Made by a program: the position numbers and the translations under genes
The notes under the pieces: model-generated
Databases searched by the model: none
What the model was told of the DNA's origin: nothing
What the model saw: only the letters and a program-made list of their open reading frames with translations
Origin: Favolaschia claudopus
Taxonomy: Eukaryota; Basidiomycota; Agaricomycetes; Agaricales; Mycenaceae
Reading direction: 5' to 3'
DNA: 64,000 nucleotides
Assembly: GCA_037176885.1 (NCBI GenBank)
Contig: JAWWNJ010000046.1
Coordinates: forward strand, 930,001 to 994,000
Shown here: in pieces, positions 1 to 10,903 of the stretch
Layout: every line of letters starts with the position of its first letter
How positions within the stretch are numbered: the stretch's first letter is position 1

Positions 1-214
1 CTCTGTGGCTTGCAACAAAAAAACAGAGAAGCCAACTATCTGTCCGATTTTTGAGCGGTTTTCTTTCGGTTGTTATTAGGTTGTTGCTTGATTTGTGCTT
101 GATTCGGCCGAACACGGAGCCGCCTGAGGCCTGAGTCACGACTGTGACGTACACACCTTCGTCTGCCCATCATCCTTGAAATTTGAGAAACAGAGCAAGA
201 GAGTCTGTATCTTC

Positions 215-1386
215 ATGGTTCGTGCACTAATGTCTATCATATAATGACTCATGAAGCTTTGTAGCTTTCCGATAGTTTGCAGCCTCAACCCGAATCAACC
301 AAGCCCAATCAAGCTGTCGGTGAGGCTGAAATAGCAGATTTGGGGGTCAATTTCAGCGGTCTTCAAGTCAAAGACGCGTCACCGCGTTTGGAAGCGGAAG
401 GAGGAGAACTCCCCTTCACGATTCAGGCTCTTCCCCTCGAACTAATCGCCGAAATTTTCGTTGCTTTTCTCTCACCTTTTCCGGAATCTTCACCTTCTTC
501 TGGAATTTTGTCGCCGATACTTCTATGTCGAATCTGTCGACGATGGCGCGAGATCGCTTTATCTACGCCCACCCTCTGGCGGGCGATCTCTCTGGTCGTC
601 GACGATTTTGACGGACCTGATAATCACAACGCCGAGAAGCTCGAGCTTCTAGGCTATTGGATGCAACGCTCGCGGACACAACCTCTATCACTGAAACTGG
701 CGAGCTCGACGTCCTCACAGGTCGTAGTTCCCTTCATTGAGGCCATTGTAGCGCATTGCCACCGCTGGGAGTATCTCGACCTGCTCGTCCCCTTTGACTG
801 CCTGCTTTTGCTCCAGGGAGAAATGCCGCTGCTACGTGAGCTGACTGTCGGTCCCGTCGATCTCAGGCATGATATCACACGTGGGGTGAAGCTTTTTGGT
901 AACGCGCCGCAGCTGTGGCATATCACCCTCCGGTCGTGCTTTCTAAATTCCACGCTACGATTTCCCTGGTCACAGATTACCCATCTGGACGCTCATTGCC
1001 TCTACGAGCACGAGTGCACGGATATCCTTCGCGAGACGCCCCTCCTCGTCGCTTGCACGCTCTGCGTCTGCTGCTCCGACGACGACATGGTCGTTGGTCC
1101 TGCCGTGCCCGTACTCCCGCAGCTGCAGACGCTTATCCTGCTCAGCCAGGACCTAGACGTGAGGCTTTGGCTCGTGCTCGACTACCTCACGCTCCCCGCC
1201 TTGCAAACACTTGAGGTAGCGGAGCCGTGTATCACGCTCGTATCGCTCGCGACACTCGCTGAGCGGTCGAAATGCCATCTCAACGAGCTGCTAGTTACGG
1301 AGGCGACGCGCGTCGAGTCAGCTTATCGCGATGTGTTTCCTGGGATTCAAACGATTCGTTTGGACGGTCGGATGATGCAGGATTAG
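215..1386 (+). CDS. F-box protein with LRR-like C-terminal region
   Basis: The protein has an F-box early on (LPLELIAEIF, then CRRWREIAL and LWRAI) and a long leucine-rich tail of about 250 residues. F-box proteins of this kind are substrate receptors of SCF ubiquitin ligases; the target is unknown. The open frame starting near 277 has no early ATG. A good model is ATG at 215-217, intron 218-282 (donor gttcgt, branch-like cactaatg, acceptor tttgcag), then exon 283-1386, giving 368 residues with the start codon touching the donor. It is a close paralogue of the minus-strand genes at 9168-10286 and 10904-12199, which share motif order, the HCHRWEYLDLL-type segment and the tail. The start is inferred; the family is clear. 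Confidence 0.82.
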
Positions 1387-2073
1387 AGTCGTCTGCGGGT
1401 CTCGTCGTTTGCATTGGCACGTCGAGGATGTCTCTATTCTGGGTACACATGGAGCGTACGGAGTCGCGCCCTCAGCTCCAGCTTGGCGGTTGGCAATCTC
1501 TCTTGGAGAGTCGGAGCGCACATCTCATTCGTCTCGCCCACGATGCTGCCGACCACCAGGACCGACTACGACGAGGATGACGACCTATTCAGCGACGAGT
1601 CAGAGGACGAGAAGGAAGAGCCCGTTGAGGTCGAGAAATATGGGCATGAGGATGAATATGCGCGGTCACCCTTGCACCTTGAGCCTCTGCGGTAGCGCGT
1701 GGCCTTAGACTCGTTTTCTTGGTTTTTGTTTTCACGATCGCCTCAAATCTGATTGTATATATTTTTTTTCCTTCGGATATCTACATATGTCGTGTATCTT
1801 CTCTATTTCACTTCCTGCAATACCACCTCCTATGCGCCCGAGTATAATTCCGATAAAACCGATATCCGCCCAGATTTTGCAAATTCCCAAAAAGGAGATT
1901 TTGCTTCTTCTGCCTTTCGCTTCCATCGTCGTCAACTCTCCGCCGTCTCAGGCTTTCTGCAACTGTACCTGGGGTCTCGTTGATACTGTATATGTCTACG
2001 GAAGGTCTCCAGGCAACGACTATGGCGACTACGGCACCAGCTCTGGCCTGCAAAGTCAGACACACCTAAGACC
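1387..2073. other. Intergenic, no convincing gene
   Basis: Only one oddity is visible: a short plus-strand frame ending at 1695 whose last 50 residues are strongly acidic (around YDEDDDLFSDESEDE). It could be an alternative 3' exon of the F-box gene or chance. The rest is AT-rich sequence with no supported coding exon. Confidence 0.4.
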
Positions 2074-2164
2074 TCCGCACAGCGGATGGATCGAAAAAAT
2101 GTCTGAGATAACGGTTCCCAGCTCCCCCAAGAAAACTATAAGTTTAGGGCCACCCTCCTGCTAG
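2074..2164 (+). promoter_or_regulatory. Conserved upstream element: palindrome plus mini-ORF
   Basis: TCCGCACAGCGGA (2074-2086) is an interrupted palindrome. An ATG at 2099 then opens a 21-codon frame (MSEITVPSSPKK...) that stops at 2164, 31 nt before the main ATG. A TATA-like ctataag lies at 2136-2142. The same order, spacing and almost the same bases occur before the related gene at 22341. Whether the block acts as a promoter or as a translated uORF depends on the transcript start, which cannot be seen here. Confidence 0.6.
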
Positions 2165-2195
2165 AGGACTCACAATTCGGTGCTCAGATCCCACA

Positions 2196-3609
2196 ATGGC
2201 TCCCTACCTTGTGGCGACTACCTCGTCCTCGTCGTCTTACTCGCTTTCCCTTTCGTCCCCCGTTGTCAGGCTGCTGTTGGCGTTTGTGGCCGTTATTGTT
2301 GGCCTGGGTGCGGTGTGTGCGTTGTTCGTGGTGTGTGTGCAGAAGGTGGTGAAGGTGGTGGAGAAGAGGGGGGAGTTTTTGCGGGAGAGTGTCAAAGACG
2401 TCGAGGTATGTCACCGGTATATCTCTTGGTCATCGCTCTGACATTTATCTGGTAGGACTGCTCCGAGTCCATCGTCAGCGTCGTTTCAGTGGAGAAGGTG
2501 CGTTCGGTCTCTTCACGTTATGCTGCACTTGACTCACAGCCCTTCTAGACGGAGGACTCCATACTCCCGATTCCCGAGAACATTGTTTCATCCCAGGTAT
2601 GCTGTGTCTCCTGCCAGCCCTTTCCTGCTTCTAATGCCTGTCTGTCGTTTTCAGGATACTGCACATACAAGCATCAGTGACGGAAACCTCCAAATTTCGT
2701 CCATGCGCTATCCATTGGCACGCGTAATCAAGACAGGCTCGACATATACCCGTCCACGCCGTTCACCTGCGACTGTATCGCCTGCTCCTTCGCCGCTACG
2801 TGCTTGTATCTTTTCGGAGTGCGACTTTGTAGTAGAGGTAAGCCTTCACGTTTCCATTTGCCCACATTACTCAACGAGCTTTTCAGGAGGAAGAGGTTGT
2901 CGTGATTGCACCTCTGGATGAAGATCTGACCACTGTGACCAAAGAGGTTCACATGTCTGTCATGCCCATGAGCACCGTACTTGCTGTACGTCTCATCCTT
3001 GCTCATATGCTTGTTCTCCGTTCTGACCTTTACCGACAGACTCGCTCGCACCTTCGCCCCGTCGTCGCTGCCTCCGCTCGCTTCGACATCATCCGTCGCA
3101 CCGCCATCGGCCCGTCACCGTTACGCGAGGTCACCAACACCTCCGCCGTCGGCGCCGCTCCCGAGGCACCCTCCATCGCCGTCAGCGTCGCCGCCGTCCT
3201 TCGCAGCGCCTGCTCGGACTCATTCGACGACATTACCTCGTGCCTCACCGACTCCGACGATGAAAACGACGACCCTTTCTCGTTCGACGTTGGTTCCAGC
3301 ATAACCGACATCACTCCGACCCCGACGTCGGTACCTGTACCCGACCTCGACATCCCCACCATCGTCGTCGTGTCGTGCAGCTCCGACAACCTCGCGGCGA
3401 TCTCCAAGCCTACCACGGGTCGGCAGCGCAGCAATTCGTTCATGGGGTGGAAGCAAGGGCATGCTCCGGCTGCTTCACGGGGAGGTGTCAGGCGGGAGAG
3501 TGCGAGTGCGAGTGCGAAAGAGAACGAGGGTTTCCTTACCGTTTCGTACACGGTCAAGGAAAAGATCCCAATCAAAAAGTCGCGTCGCAGTGCTATCCGG
3601 TTCTGGTGA
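2196..3609 (+). CDS. Single-pass membrane protein of an unrecognised family (SPLR-module protein)
   Basis: Six exons, all joined in phase 0: 2196-2405, 2456-2497, 2549-2596, 2655-2837, 2887-2985, 3040-3609, giving 383 residues. Residues about 24-49 are a hydrophobic membrane segment followed by a basic stretch, so it is probably a signal-anchor protein. The last exon opens with a module (HLRPVV..ARFDIIRR..GPSPLR) that matches the repeated exons of the gene at 22341. It then runs into an acidic/Ser-rich linker and a basic C-terminus containing KENEG. Exon 1 ends in DVE just as in the 22341 gene. No known domain is recognised. The splice model is supported by frame continuity through five introns with good donors and acceptors. 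Confidence 0.75.
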
Positions 3610-4171
3610 GTATTATTCTTCATTCTCTGCCTTCACTTCAGCTTTCTGACCCTTTTCTTTTCTAGAATATTGTCTGTCTAGAGCAGGCTAAATACCCATC
3701 CGTCCCTTGTGTCGGTTTCTCATTCTCTCTAATACCTATGTTGCCCTTTCTATATGCCCATATGCTCCCCCCTATGCAATCCCTTTTCTCTCTGCTTATT
3801 CACCGAGTGAAGCTCCATTCTACGTTCTCGACGCTTTTGAGAGTCTTATCGTCCTCAGCGTGATCTTCACTGAAAGCTATGCATTTCAAAGAAACGACGT
3901 CCATTCATATTTCTGCTTCTACAGTCGAATGTAACTGTACCGTTGTGGCTAGCTCTCCTCCGTACCTCTCACCCAGGGTGAGTAGTTTAATTGAAGAAGA
4001 AAACGTGCTGTAAATATGCCTTGCTCGATTACGATCGATATGTAATGGAAACGAATCTTATCCATAATAATCTGCTCGTCCAAGGAGCGCATTCACGCTT
4101 CGCATGGGTCTGTGGCTTAAAAAAGAGGCCTGGCACCGCGGCGTCAAAATCGAGGAATTATGAAACGAGGT
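3610..4171. other. Intergenic, nothing recognised
   Basis: AT-rich sequence after the stop of the membrane-protein gene. No exon, tRNA-like fold or inverted repeat could be supported. Confidence 0.4.
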
Positions 4172-5050
4172 TCAGAGAACGTGAGCTGCGCCGCTAAGTC
4201 GCTTTGGAGTGGTTTGGTCGGGCCGAGATGGGAATGCTTTTTCTGTTGTGGTGATGCGACCATGCAAGGTGGAAGAAGAAGGCTCCAAGACTAGCATGAG
4301 CTTCAGCAATTTGGGGGGCACATGTGAAGGATCTTGGTGTCTTGTGAATGAGTTGAAGTAACGCGCTTCAGGTAGGCATGGAGGCTGCCGGGGATGAGCT
4401 GAAAGCATGAGAAGGCATGTCAAGGGCGATGCGCTCCCAACGTGAGCAGTGACGGATGATGGCATTGAATAAGGGTATCCAGAGCGCATACGCGTCGCAG
4501 TTCTGGAACCAATATCCGAGAAGGTGAGGGATCAAGAGCGAGAGAGAGAGACCTCGAAAGCCGCGAGGAGTCGTGTAAATGTATCCGTCTCCTTCAAGTG
4601 TTGTGTGGAAAGCGCGAGGCCAAAGCTGCGGCGTGGAGAGCGTCCACGTCTCTCTACGCATTCGAGATATGGCTCCCAAAACTTGAAGTCGAGTCAGAGG
4701 GTTGACGAAGATCTCCGCTAGGTTCTCTGATACAAAGGACAGTGCATGAGCGTTGGTTAGTTCGGCTCATTGAACCGCAGGGGTGTATCCTTAGTTGTAT
4801 CCAGCGCTGAGTCTTCGAGGTGTTTTGAATTGAGGATATTCGGTTTATTTCATGAATCGGGCGCCCAAAGACATGGAAGAGTGTAACTGAGGTCAAGGTC
4901 TCGAGATAGGATAGGCCAGTCGGGCTGCAGGCAGATAGAGAACGAAGATAGACACAAGAGTTGCTGGTGGAAGCCAAGTCCCGAAAAGGAAATCTCCGCT
5001 TGCCCCTCGCCTTCATCGTCCAATCTTGCTCTCGTGTCTATCTCACCCAT
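4172..5050 (-). pseudogene. F-box relic
   Basis: Read on the minus strand, the stretch around 4680-4722 gives LAEIFVNPLTR, then SRMRRETWTLSTPQLW and, after about 60 residues, FNAIIRHCSRWERIALDMP. These are the F-box and the RHCxRWExL segment of the neighbouring F-box genes, but the middle of the F-box is missing and the tail ends early near 4370. A piece near 5000 resembles the leader of the intact paralogues (AEISFSGLGF). No full reading frame exists, so this is taken as a decayed member of the 0.2-12 kb F-box group. Confidence 0.6.
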
Positions 5051-5251
5051 GCCATACTGTATAGTTCTAGCGGAGATTCCGACCTCTTCAAGTGGTTCTT
5101 TCTACGGAGGATCAAGCTTCGCGCGTGGTGGAATTCGTCTCCACGCCTCTGGCTTTGACACGAACTGGCGGTTATCGAATTTTGCCTCTGTGGCATCTGT
5201 TTGAGGGGGATAGATCTTTCAAAGATCGTGAGCGCTCGTTCTTTCTGGTTT

Positions 5252-6341
5252 CTATGGCAGCTTTTATCGGACAAAAATACGATGCCATTCAATGTCATTG
5301 ATTTTTCTTGATGAAATTGAGTGCGTCTTAGTGCATTCTGATGCAGTTCCATGCAAGCCGGTGCAACTTGATGCAGATCAATGTAAAGTGATGTGAAACT
5401 CGATGCAAATGGATGTTTATAGCATTTTCATGCTCGAATGCAGTTGGATGTAGTGCAATGTTCTGGATTACCCTCGACTGACCATTTGTGGGCACTAAAT
5501 AGCATTGCTTTGCAGTTGCCATGCCTTGAGCTCTTATTAGATCGTGATCCGAGTCGTGGGAGCTGATGGGATTGGAGATGGCCGAAATGGCCGAACTAGA
5601 CTTGTGTTCCTCTCGGTCAATCCCTGAGACTATTGATGTTCAGTCATGCTACCTCTATGCCTAGAGCATTTTTAACCCCCTAGCTTAGGAATTGCAGCAA
5701 GCTATCACAGCAAGATGAAATTGAGTAAGCACTACTTACTTTGAGACGTCAGTACTGAATTGAACTACGCTGGGATCCAAGAACATGAATATTGATTTCA
5801 AATATATGCTTATAGGACTTAAATTAAGAAAGAAAGCTGGCCCCCTGTATTCAATATACAGAAAGTCCGCCTTGAGTACTTAGTTCAAGTTCTCAAACAA
5901 TATCCGAGATGCCCGAAAACTTAGTTGAACCACTCTCTGGTGTGAACACATGCAAGTGCTACATCTTTGTATAGGCTCTGGATGACTTCTGACTCTGAAT
6001 AGGTTTTCCAGGGGATTCGTGTGGATCTCACGGAAATCCTTTTCTGAAAGTAAAGAATACTCCGATTGGGGAAGATCAGGCGGAACATCAATGTCCTGCC
6101 GCCGCGCCGAGTGTGCCGGTGGGGTCCGATGCAATCTTATGCACTTTTCAGACGATAAAATTTGATGCAATTCAGTGAAGTTTACCGGTAGCGTAGCGCA
6201 CCAGGTTGCAGCAAATTGCATTGGCTCTTTCACTGAACTGCACTCATTTGCATTGCATCGCATCAAATTGCAGTGATTTGCATCGAAAAGGTTGATGTCA
6301 TTGAATTGCATTGTATTTTTGTCCGATAAAAACCGTCATAG
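5252..6341. mobile_element. Non-autonomous element with terminal inverted repeats, about 1.09 kb
   Basis: The left end (5252-5300; contains TTTTATCGGACAAAAATAC) is the inverted complement of the right end (about 6296-6341; contains GTATTTTTGTCCGATAAAA) with a few mismatches. Inside both ends lie many degenerate copies of a GATGCA/TGCATT unit (about 5325-5470 and 6120-6300), themselves in opposite orientation. No transposase is visible, so it would depend on an enzyme from elsewhere. The target duplication is unclear (possibly GTTT). Confidence 0.65.
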
Positions 6342-6403
6342 GTTTCCCTTGTCTGTGGTAGTCATCGTATGAAAGCTATAATTCCGCCACTCCAGAACTC
6401 ATA

Positions 6404-6699
6404 CTGCCGTTTGCTTAATTCTGTGAAATCCTCGAAAATTTCCGCGGTGTCACGTAATCTGATGCATCATTATGCCGCCACTGCCGGAAGGTCGAATTTA
6501 TTATCATTGCTCGAAAATCGCGGTATTGCATCGAAAGTGCTGCCCAGAATCCTTTGCTATCCTTCTACGCTCTCGCTGATTCATTTTTGCTCAAGATACC
6601 ACAGGTATAATAATATCGGCTGCTGCGGCATCCGAATGCCAAACATCACGTGACACCGCGGAAATTTTTGAGGATTTCACAGAATTAAGCAAACGGCAG
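6404..6699. mobile_element. MITE, 296 bp, TA target duplication
   Basis: The ends start CTGCCGTTTGCTTAATTCTG and are mirrored at 6648-6699 over about 52 bp with one mismatch. The dinucleotide TA flanks both ends (6402-6403 and 6700-6701), the usual target of Tc1/mariner- or PIF-like transposases. It is non-coding. The near-identical arms suggest recent activity. Confidence 0.85.
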
Positions 6700-7267
6700 T
6701 ATCATCGAACCTTCTCAATATCTGCTTGCTGTAAGTTGCCCGTTCAACTCCCAATGGTCCTATATTGACCTCGTACCTAGTAACTGGCGCCCAGTCTATC
6801 CTCTCAAATCCCCTGCTACAGTAACCAGTCATCTTCATCGATCCGGGATCGAGTTGGTCCTCCAGTGACCGCTTCCTCCTTCGGCAGGCCCAGCGCCATT
6901 CAAACTCCCGCGCAGCTCTCCAGCCTACCAAGACGAACGGCTTCTCGACGATCTTGACCCGGTATCCCTTTTTTCTGGAATGTGAAGGATTGGTTTGCTG
7001 TCTACGCACTTTCGACATCAGCCTCGTCCATTCATTGAGGCACAAAACGTACAATTATCTGCCGCGTCTTCTATCTTTCCTCTGGTACTGAATTTGGGTG
7101 TAGCATCGCGTGCTGCTTCAAGTTCTCTGTGGACGGCAAGTACTCCGAGACGAGCGGTCTTACCCCATCGATATATGAAGCCGCGACGGGCGCAATATTT
7201 GGTACGTGGCCGTGACTGATATGCAACACCGAAGAACTGACAATCCGCATACGGCACTTTTGCCGCC
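6700..7267. other. Intergenic, nothing firmly recognised
   Basis: Short frames exist on both strands but none has splice support or a recognisable motif. The 3' end may include further decayed sequence from the Tup1 copy that follows. Confidence 0.35.
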
Positions 7268-8110
7268 TGCAGACATGGAATCAGGCAATGTCAGCGACCT
7301 CAATGATGGCGAGATTTACATTCGCAGCATGGACTTCGGTCCCGATGGACGGTACCTCGCACCGGGGGCAGAGGATGAGAAGGTATGAGTTTTATTGAGG
7401 TGTCCGAATCTCCGATACGACATGTTAACAGGCAAGGGACGTCGAAAAAGCAGTTTCCACGGTTGCAGTTGCCTACGAGAAGCACCGTATGGAAGCATCC
7501 GCACTCGAGTTTTCTTCCGGTGCACGGCGGTCAATCTCGGGCGCGGGGTGGTACGGTGCCGTTCTGCGATACGGAGGATCACGCACGGCGGCCTCTCGTC
7601 TTCACTGGGCAGCCATGCAAGGGACACCTGGGATCGAGGGAGACACGCGTGTGATGGATATCGCAGTGTCCCCTAGCGGCGTCTTCATTGCAGTGGGTTG
7701 TGCAGGTGGGCTCGTGAGGGTATGGAGTTTGTAGTACCGCGCAGCTCGCCCGCGTCTTACAGACACGCTGAGATCCAGTGAAGACCGTGGCGTTCACCAG
7801 TGCGGTGAAGGGCTATCAGCGAGACGCTGATCGCACCCTTCGATCGGGTTTTGGGTGCGGAGAGTGGGGACAATAGAGGAGGCGCCGTAGTGCGGACGGT
7901 GCATAAGGTGCGTTCGATGCATTCACGCTAGAGAATCGGCTCTGACGATGGGCAGGACTGCGTGCTGTCACTGTGCCCGCGTCGCGCGATATTCTGTGGT
8001 TTCTGTCGGGGTCAAAAGATGACTGAAGAAAAACGAAGGGAAAGAAGGGACAGGGCAAAGGGAGAAGGTGCGGTTGCAGCGTATGATGCGTGGACACCCC
8101 AATTCCGGTA
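7268..8110 (+). pseudogene. Decayed copy of the tup1 WD40 region
   Basis: Three segments align in order with the intact tup1 at 39936-42146: GEIYIRSMDFGPDGRYLAPG (intact [20 protein letters not shown]), MDIAVSPSGVFIAVGCAG..VRVWSL (intact [22 protein letters not shown]), and a frame-broken match to the [12 protein letters not shown] segment near 7960-8030. An intron-like gap at 7385-7432 sits where tup1 has its intron, followed by bases matching the DVEK codons. Retention of that intron points to DNA-level duplication rather than a retrocopy. Stops and frameshifts break the frame, for example after VWSL at 7734. Confidence 0.65.
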
Positions 8111-9167
8111 CGTTGTTCTATTCATCCGTCAGCTGTGCGAGCTGAACGGTGATTCAAGTGTGGTCAACGAGCATGCACCATCTATTCGCCCCCGATGGTA
8201 GCGATCATGTTGCTGGGATCTGTGGGTCATCGTCCTCGTTGTTATTGAAAGCTGAAACTGACATCGCGGTAAAGGTACGATGGGTACGATACGAAGAGCG
8301 GCGACGACCCGGAATCGCCAGGAGCGACACTCTAGATCTACTCAAGAACCCGAAGGGGGTCATCATAGCATATCCGCGTCTTTTAAACGAATCAGTGCCT
8401 CGTCACCCTCGATCTTATCGGTTACTTCTGGGCCTCCAAACCGGATGCGCTGGAGTAACGTGAACCGCTGCCGCCGCCGGTCTACCTATGTAGTATGTGG
8501 TACCACGATCTCGCGAGGAGAACCCCGGGCTCGGAGCATATCGAAAGGTAAGATTCAGTACTTCTGACTCCCTTTGTTTTCCCCTCAACGCTTTCCCTAA
8601 TACATAGACCTGACGAACGCAATTTTCATTTTTTTGCAAAAAGATCGGAGGTATAATCTGATCCTCAATCCTCTCCCTTCCACGTATCTGATCCTCGAGC
8701 CGCAGGTGCTACCCCTTCAAGATCCGACGGCTATTTTCGCGCCGTTGGGCTGAGTGCCTCGCCAACGCGCCAGCGGGCCGTCATGCACTTTGCACTTGGA
8801 GATGTGGATGCTATTCATCTTCGACATATTAATCCGCGAGCGACACTCCTGCCGGCTTCGTCGTTATCGACCCCGACGTCTTTGTTTCGGTCGTATCACG
8901 CGCTTGCCCCACCATTGTCGCGACTCGAGCTCTACTTGCTGGGGCACTTAACGCATCAGGTCAGGGAAGCACACGCAAGTGCTTGTCATGGGGGATTTCG
9001 ACAACGATGCGCTTCCTGACGCGTGTAGTCTGTCCTCACGCGCTACATGTACTGCGTCTAAATCGAAGAGTGCATAGAGCTTGTTGTGTCCCAGTGACCA
9101 ATTAACTACAAAAATGCTGTATTCTGTATTTTCCAAAGATTTTGACATTCAATCAGACTCGTATTCC
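8111..9167. other. Intergenic or decayed sequence
   Basis: Possible further WD40 debris occurs near 8155-8215. A frame at 8783-9019 is proline/leucine-rich and not recognised. No complete gene is supported. Confidence 0.35.
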
Positions 9168-10286
9168 CTAGAGGCTAGAGCAGATTGTCACAGTTTTGAC
9201 CAAAGGGCCCAATGCATTATGATACGCGTTTTTGGAAGACTTTGCGCCATGAATGCGGAGACTGTCTAATACGCATCCAGAACGCGACAGCAAAGCTTTC
9301 ACTGGTTCGCGAAGGTCATCATCCGCGAAAAAATCCGTCTCCGAAAGCTCGAGTGTCTGAAGCGCGGGCAGGGTCAGGAGATCCATCAACGTCTCCAGAT
9401 CTGCAGTCCACTCTTCTCCGCTCACACACAAGACCATGGACCGGAGACGAGTATGAGTGATCTCCTCGAGACCGCCAGAATGAACGAGCTCTAACTCGGC
9501 CAACTCGACCACCGCGAACGATATGAGATCGGGAGCGTAACGCAAAATCTGCAAGCATTCATAATCGTAGAGACGGAGGCCGGTCAAGTGCTGCAAACGC
9601 GCCCAGGGAAGATGTGTGGTCTGCAAAAGGAAGTGCAGGCCTAACACGGCGCGCGTGAGCAGAGGCGCGTCACTGAAGAGCGATATACTCGGTTCGTCTC
9701 CATCTGTGAGGAAGCTCGGCCCAATCTCCACCTTCTTCAAGAGCGGCATCTTTCCCTCGATGAGATGCAAGCTTCCGTGGGGCATAATGAGATCTAGATA
9801 CTCCCAGCGATGACAGTGGCGAACGATGGCGTGCATGAACGGCGGAAATAGATCATGGATGAGCCGAGTGGAGGTGTAATGGAGGCGAATGGAGAGGGGG
9901 CAGACTCCAGAGCGTAGAAGCCAGGTCTCAAGAACCTCTAGCTTCTGCGCCATCGAGCAGTCGGAGTCATCGTCTTCAATTTCGATCCCAATCGCCCGCC
10001 AGAGATACGGCATGCTCAACGCAATTTGTCTCCAGCGTCCGCAGATCTGCGTGAGGGAATTCGGTGAGGAGGTCGCAGTGTGTGGACGACATTCTGGATA
10101 GTCTGGAACGAATTTTTCGAAGATTTCCGCTATGATTTCAGTTGGGAGAGAGTGCACCGACGTTGTGCAAGGTGGGGCGGATATTGGATCAGATAGAGAG
10201 TTCGCGGGGAAGCCGAGTATTTCCGGAGATGAAGAGTTCCTTTCAGAAGTGATATCAAGCTGAATTGAATCGCTTTCGACGGACAT
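9168..10286 (-). CDS. F-box protein with LRR-like tail
   Basis: The minus-strand frame is intact. The F-box lies near residues 30-75 from the chosen start (SLPTEIIAEIFEKFVP, ICGRWRQIALSMPYLWRAI), then a tail with RHCHRWEYLDLIMP and LLTLPALQTLELSE. The frame stays open upstream to 10403, but the methionine at 10286 (MSVESD) lies just after an acceptor-like CCCTCACAG, so that start (372 residues) is preferred. The presumed role is an SCF substrate receptor. The gene lies in tandem, same strand, about 600 bp from the paralogue at 10904-12199. Confidence 0.82.
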   Translation of the reverse strand: MSVESDSIQLDITSERNSSSPEILGFPANSLSDPISAPPCTTSVHSLPTEIIAEIFEKFVPDYPECRPHTATSSPNSLTQICGRWRQIALSMPYLWRAIGIEIEDDDSDCSMAQKLEVLETWLLRSGVCPLSIRLHYTSTRLIHDLFPPFMHAIVRHCHRWEYLDLIMPHGSLHLIEGKMPLLKKVEIGPSFLTDGDEPSISLFSDAPLLTRAVLGLHFLLQTTHLPWARLQHLTGLRLYDYECLQILRYAPDLISFAVVELAELELVHSGGLEEITHTRLRSMVLCVSGEEWTADLETLMDLLTLPALQTLELSETDFFADDDLREPVKALLSRSGCVLDSLRIHGAKSSKNAYHNALGPLVKTVTICSSL

Positions 10287-10403
10287 CTGTGAGGGCTGAC
10301 GACAGGTGGCAAAATTGCCGAAAAAGGAAATCTCCGGTTCTTTCACTGACAACTCTCTCAAAACGCTCTGCTTGTATTCAGCGAGTCGGATCATGATGTG
10401 CAT

Positions 10404-10903
10404 GCAATATGATCATATGAATGATATGATCAAGGCCACTATATACACTGGCTACGTTCTGAGTTTCTTTGAGGCTGTCGAAGACACTCTAAGCATCTCA
10501 AGCCTCGGGTCGACTCGGAAGTCTACGGAAATTTTCGACCATGTAAAGCTCGCTGCGCATTCCAACAACTCACTCTGCCGAATCTCCGTGCGTCTCCGCG
10601 TCGGTCAGCCCCAGACATCGCGAGCTGCTCTCCTGTGCTAGTCGTAAATCTAGACGAAGCAGTGGCAGACGGATGAGCGGCTCAGGCGTCGGACGCGAAG
10701 TGCTCCTCTTTTACGAATTCCGGGATGAGGCTTGATCGAATCGATGCGCGTGAGTTGTGAACCGCGATGTGCGGAGGAGGCAAACGATGTCTTCGAGGTG
10801 GGGTGGGTGCTGGTAGTGATGCGCGGGTCCCATGCCGCGAAACTCTAAGGCGTGTTGTCCATGCGGGAAACTTTTTTTTGTTATGGAAGAGGGATACGGT
10901 CGA
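10404..10903. other. Spacer between two F-box genes
   Basis: No gene is supported. Short frames on either strand have no homologous motif. This presumably holds the 5' region of the 9168-10286 gene and the 3' end of the next F-box gene. Confidence 0.4.

Noticed and set aside
1414..1695. Acidic plus-strand frame after the first F-box gene
   Set aside because: No start context or splice link could be shown, so it is only mentioned in the spacer entry.
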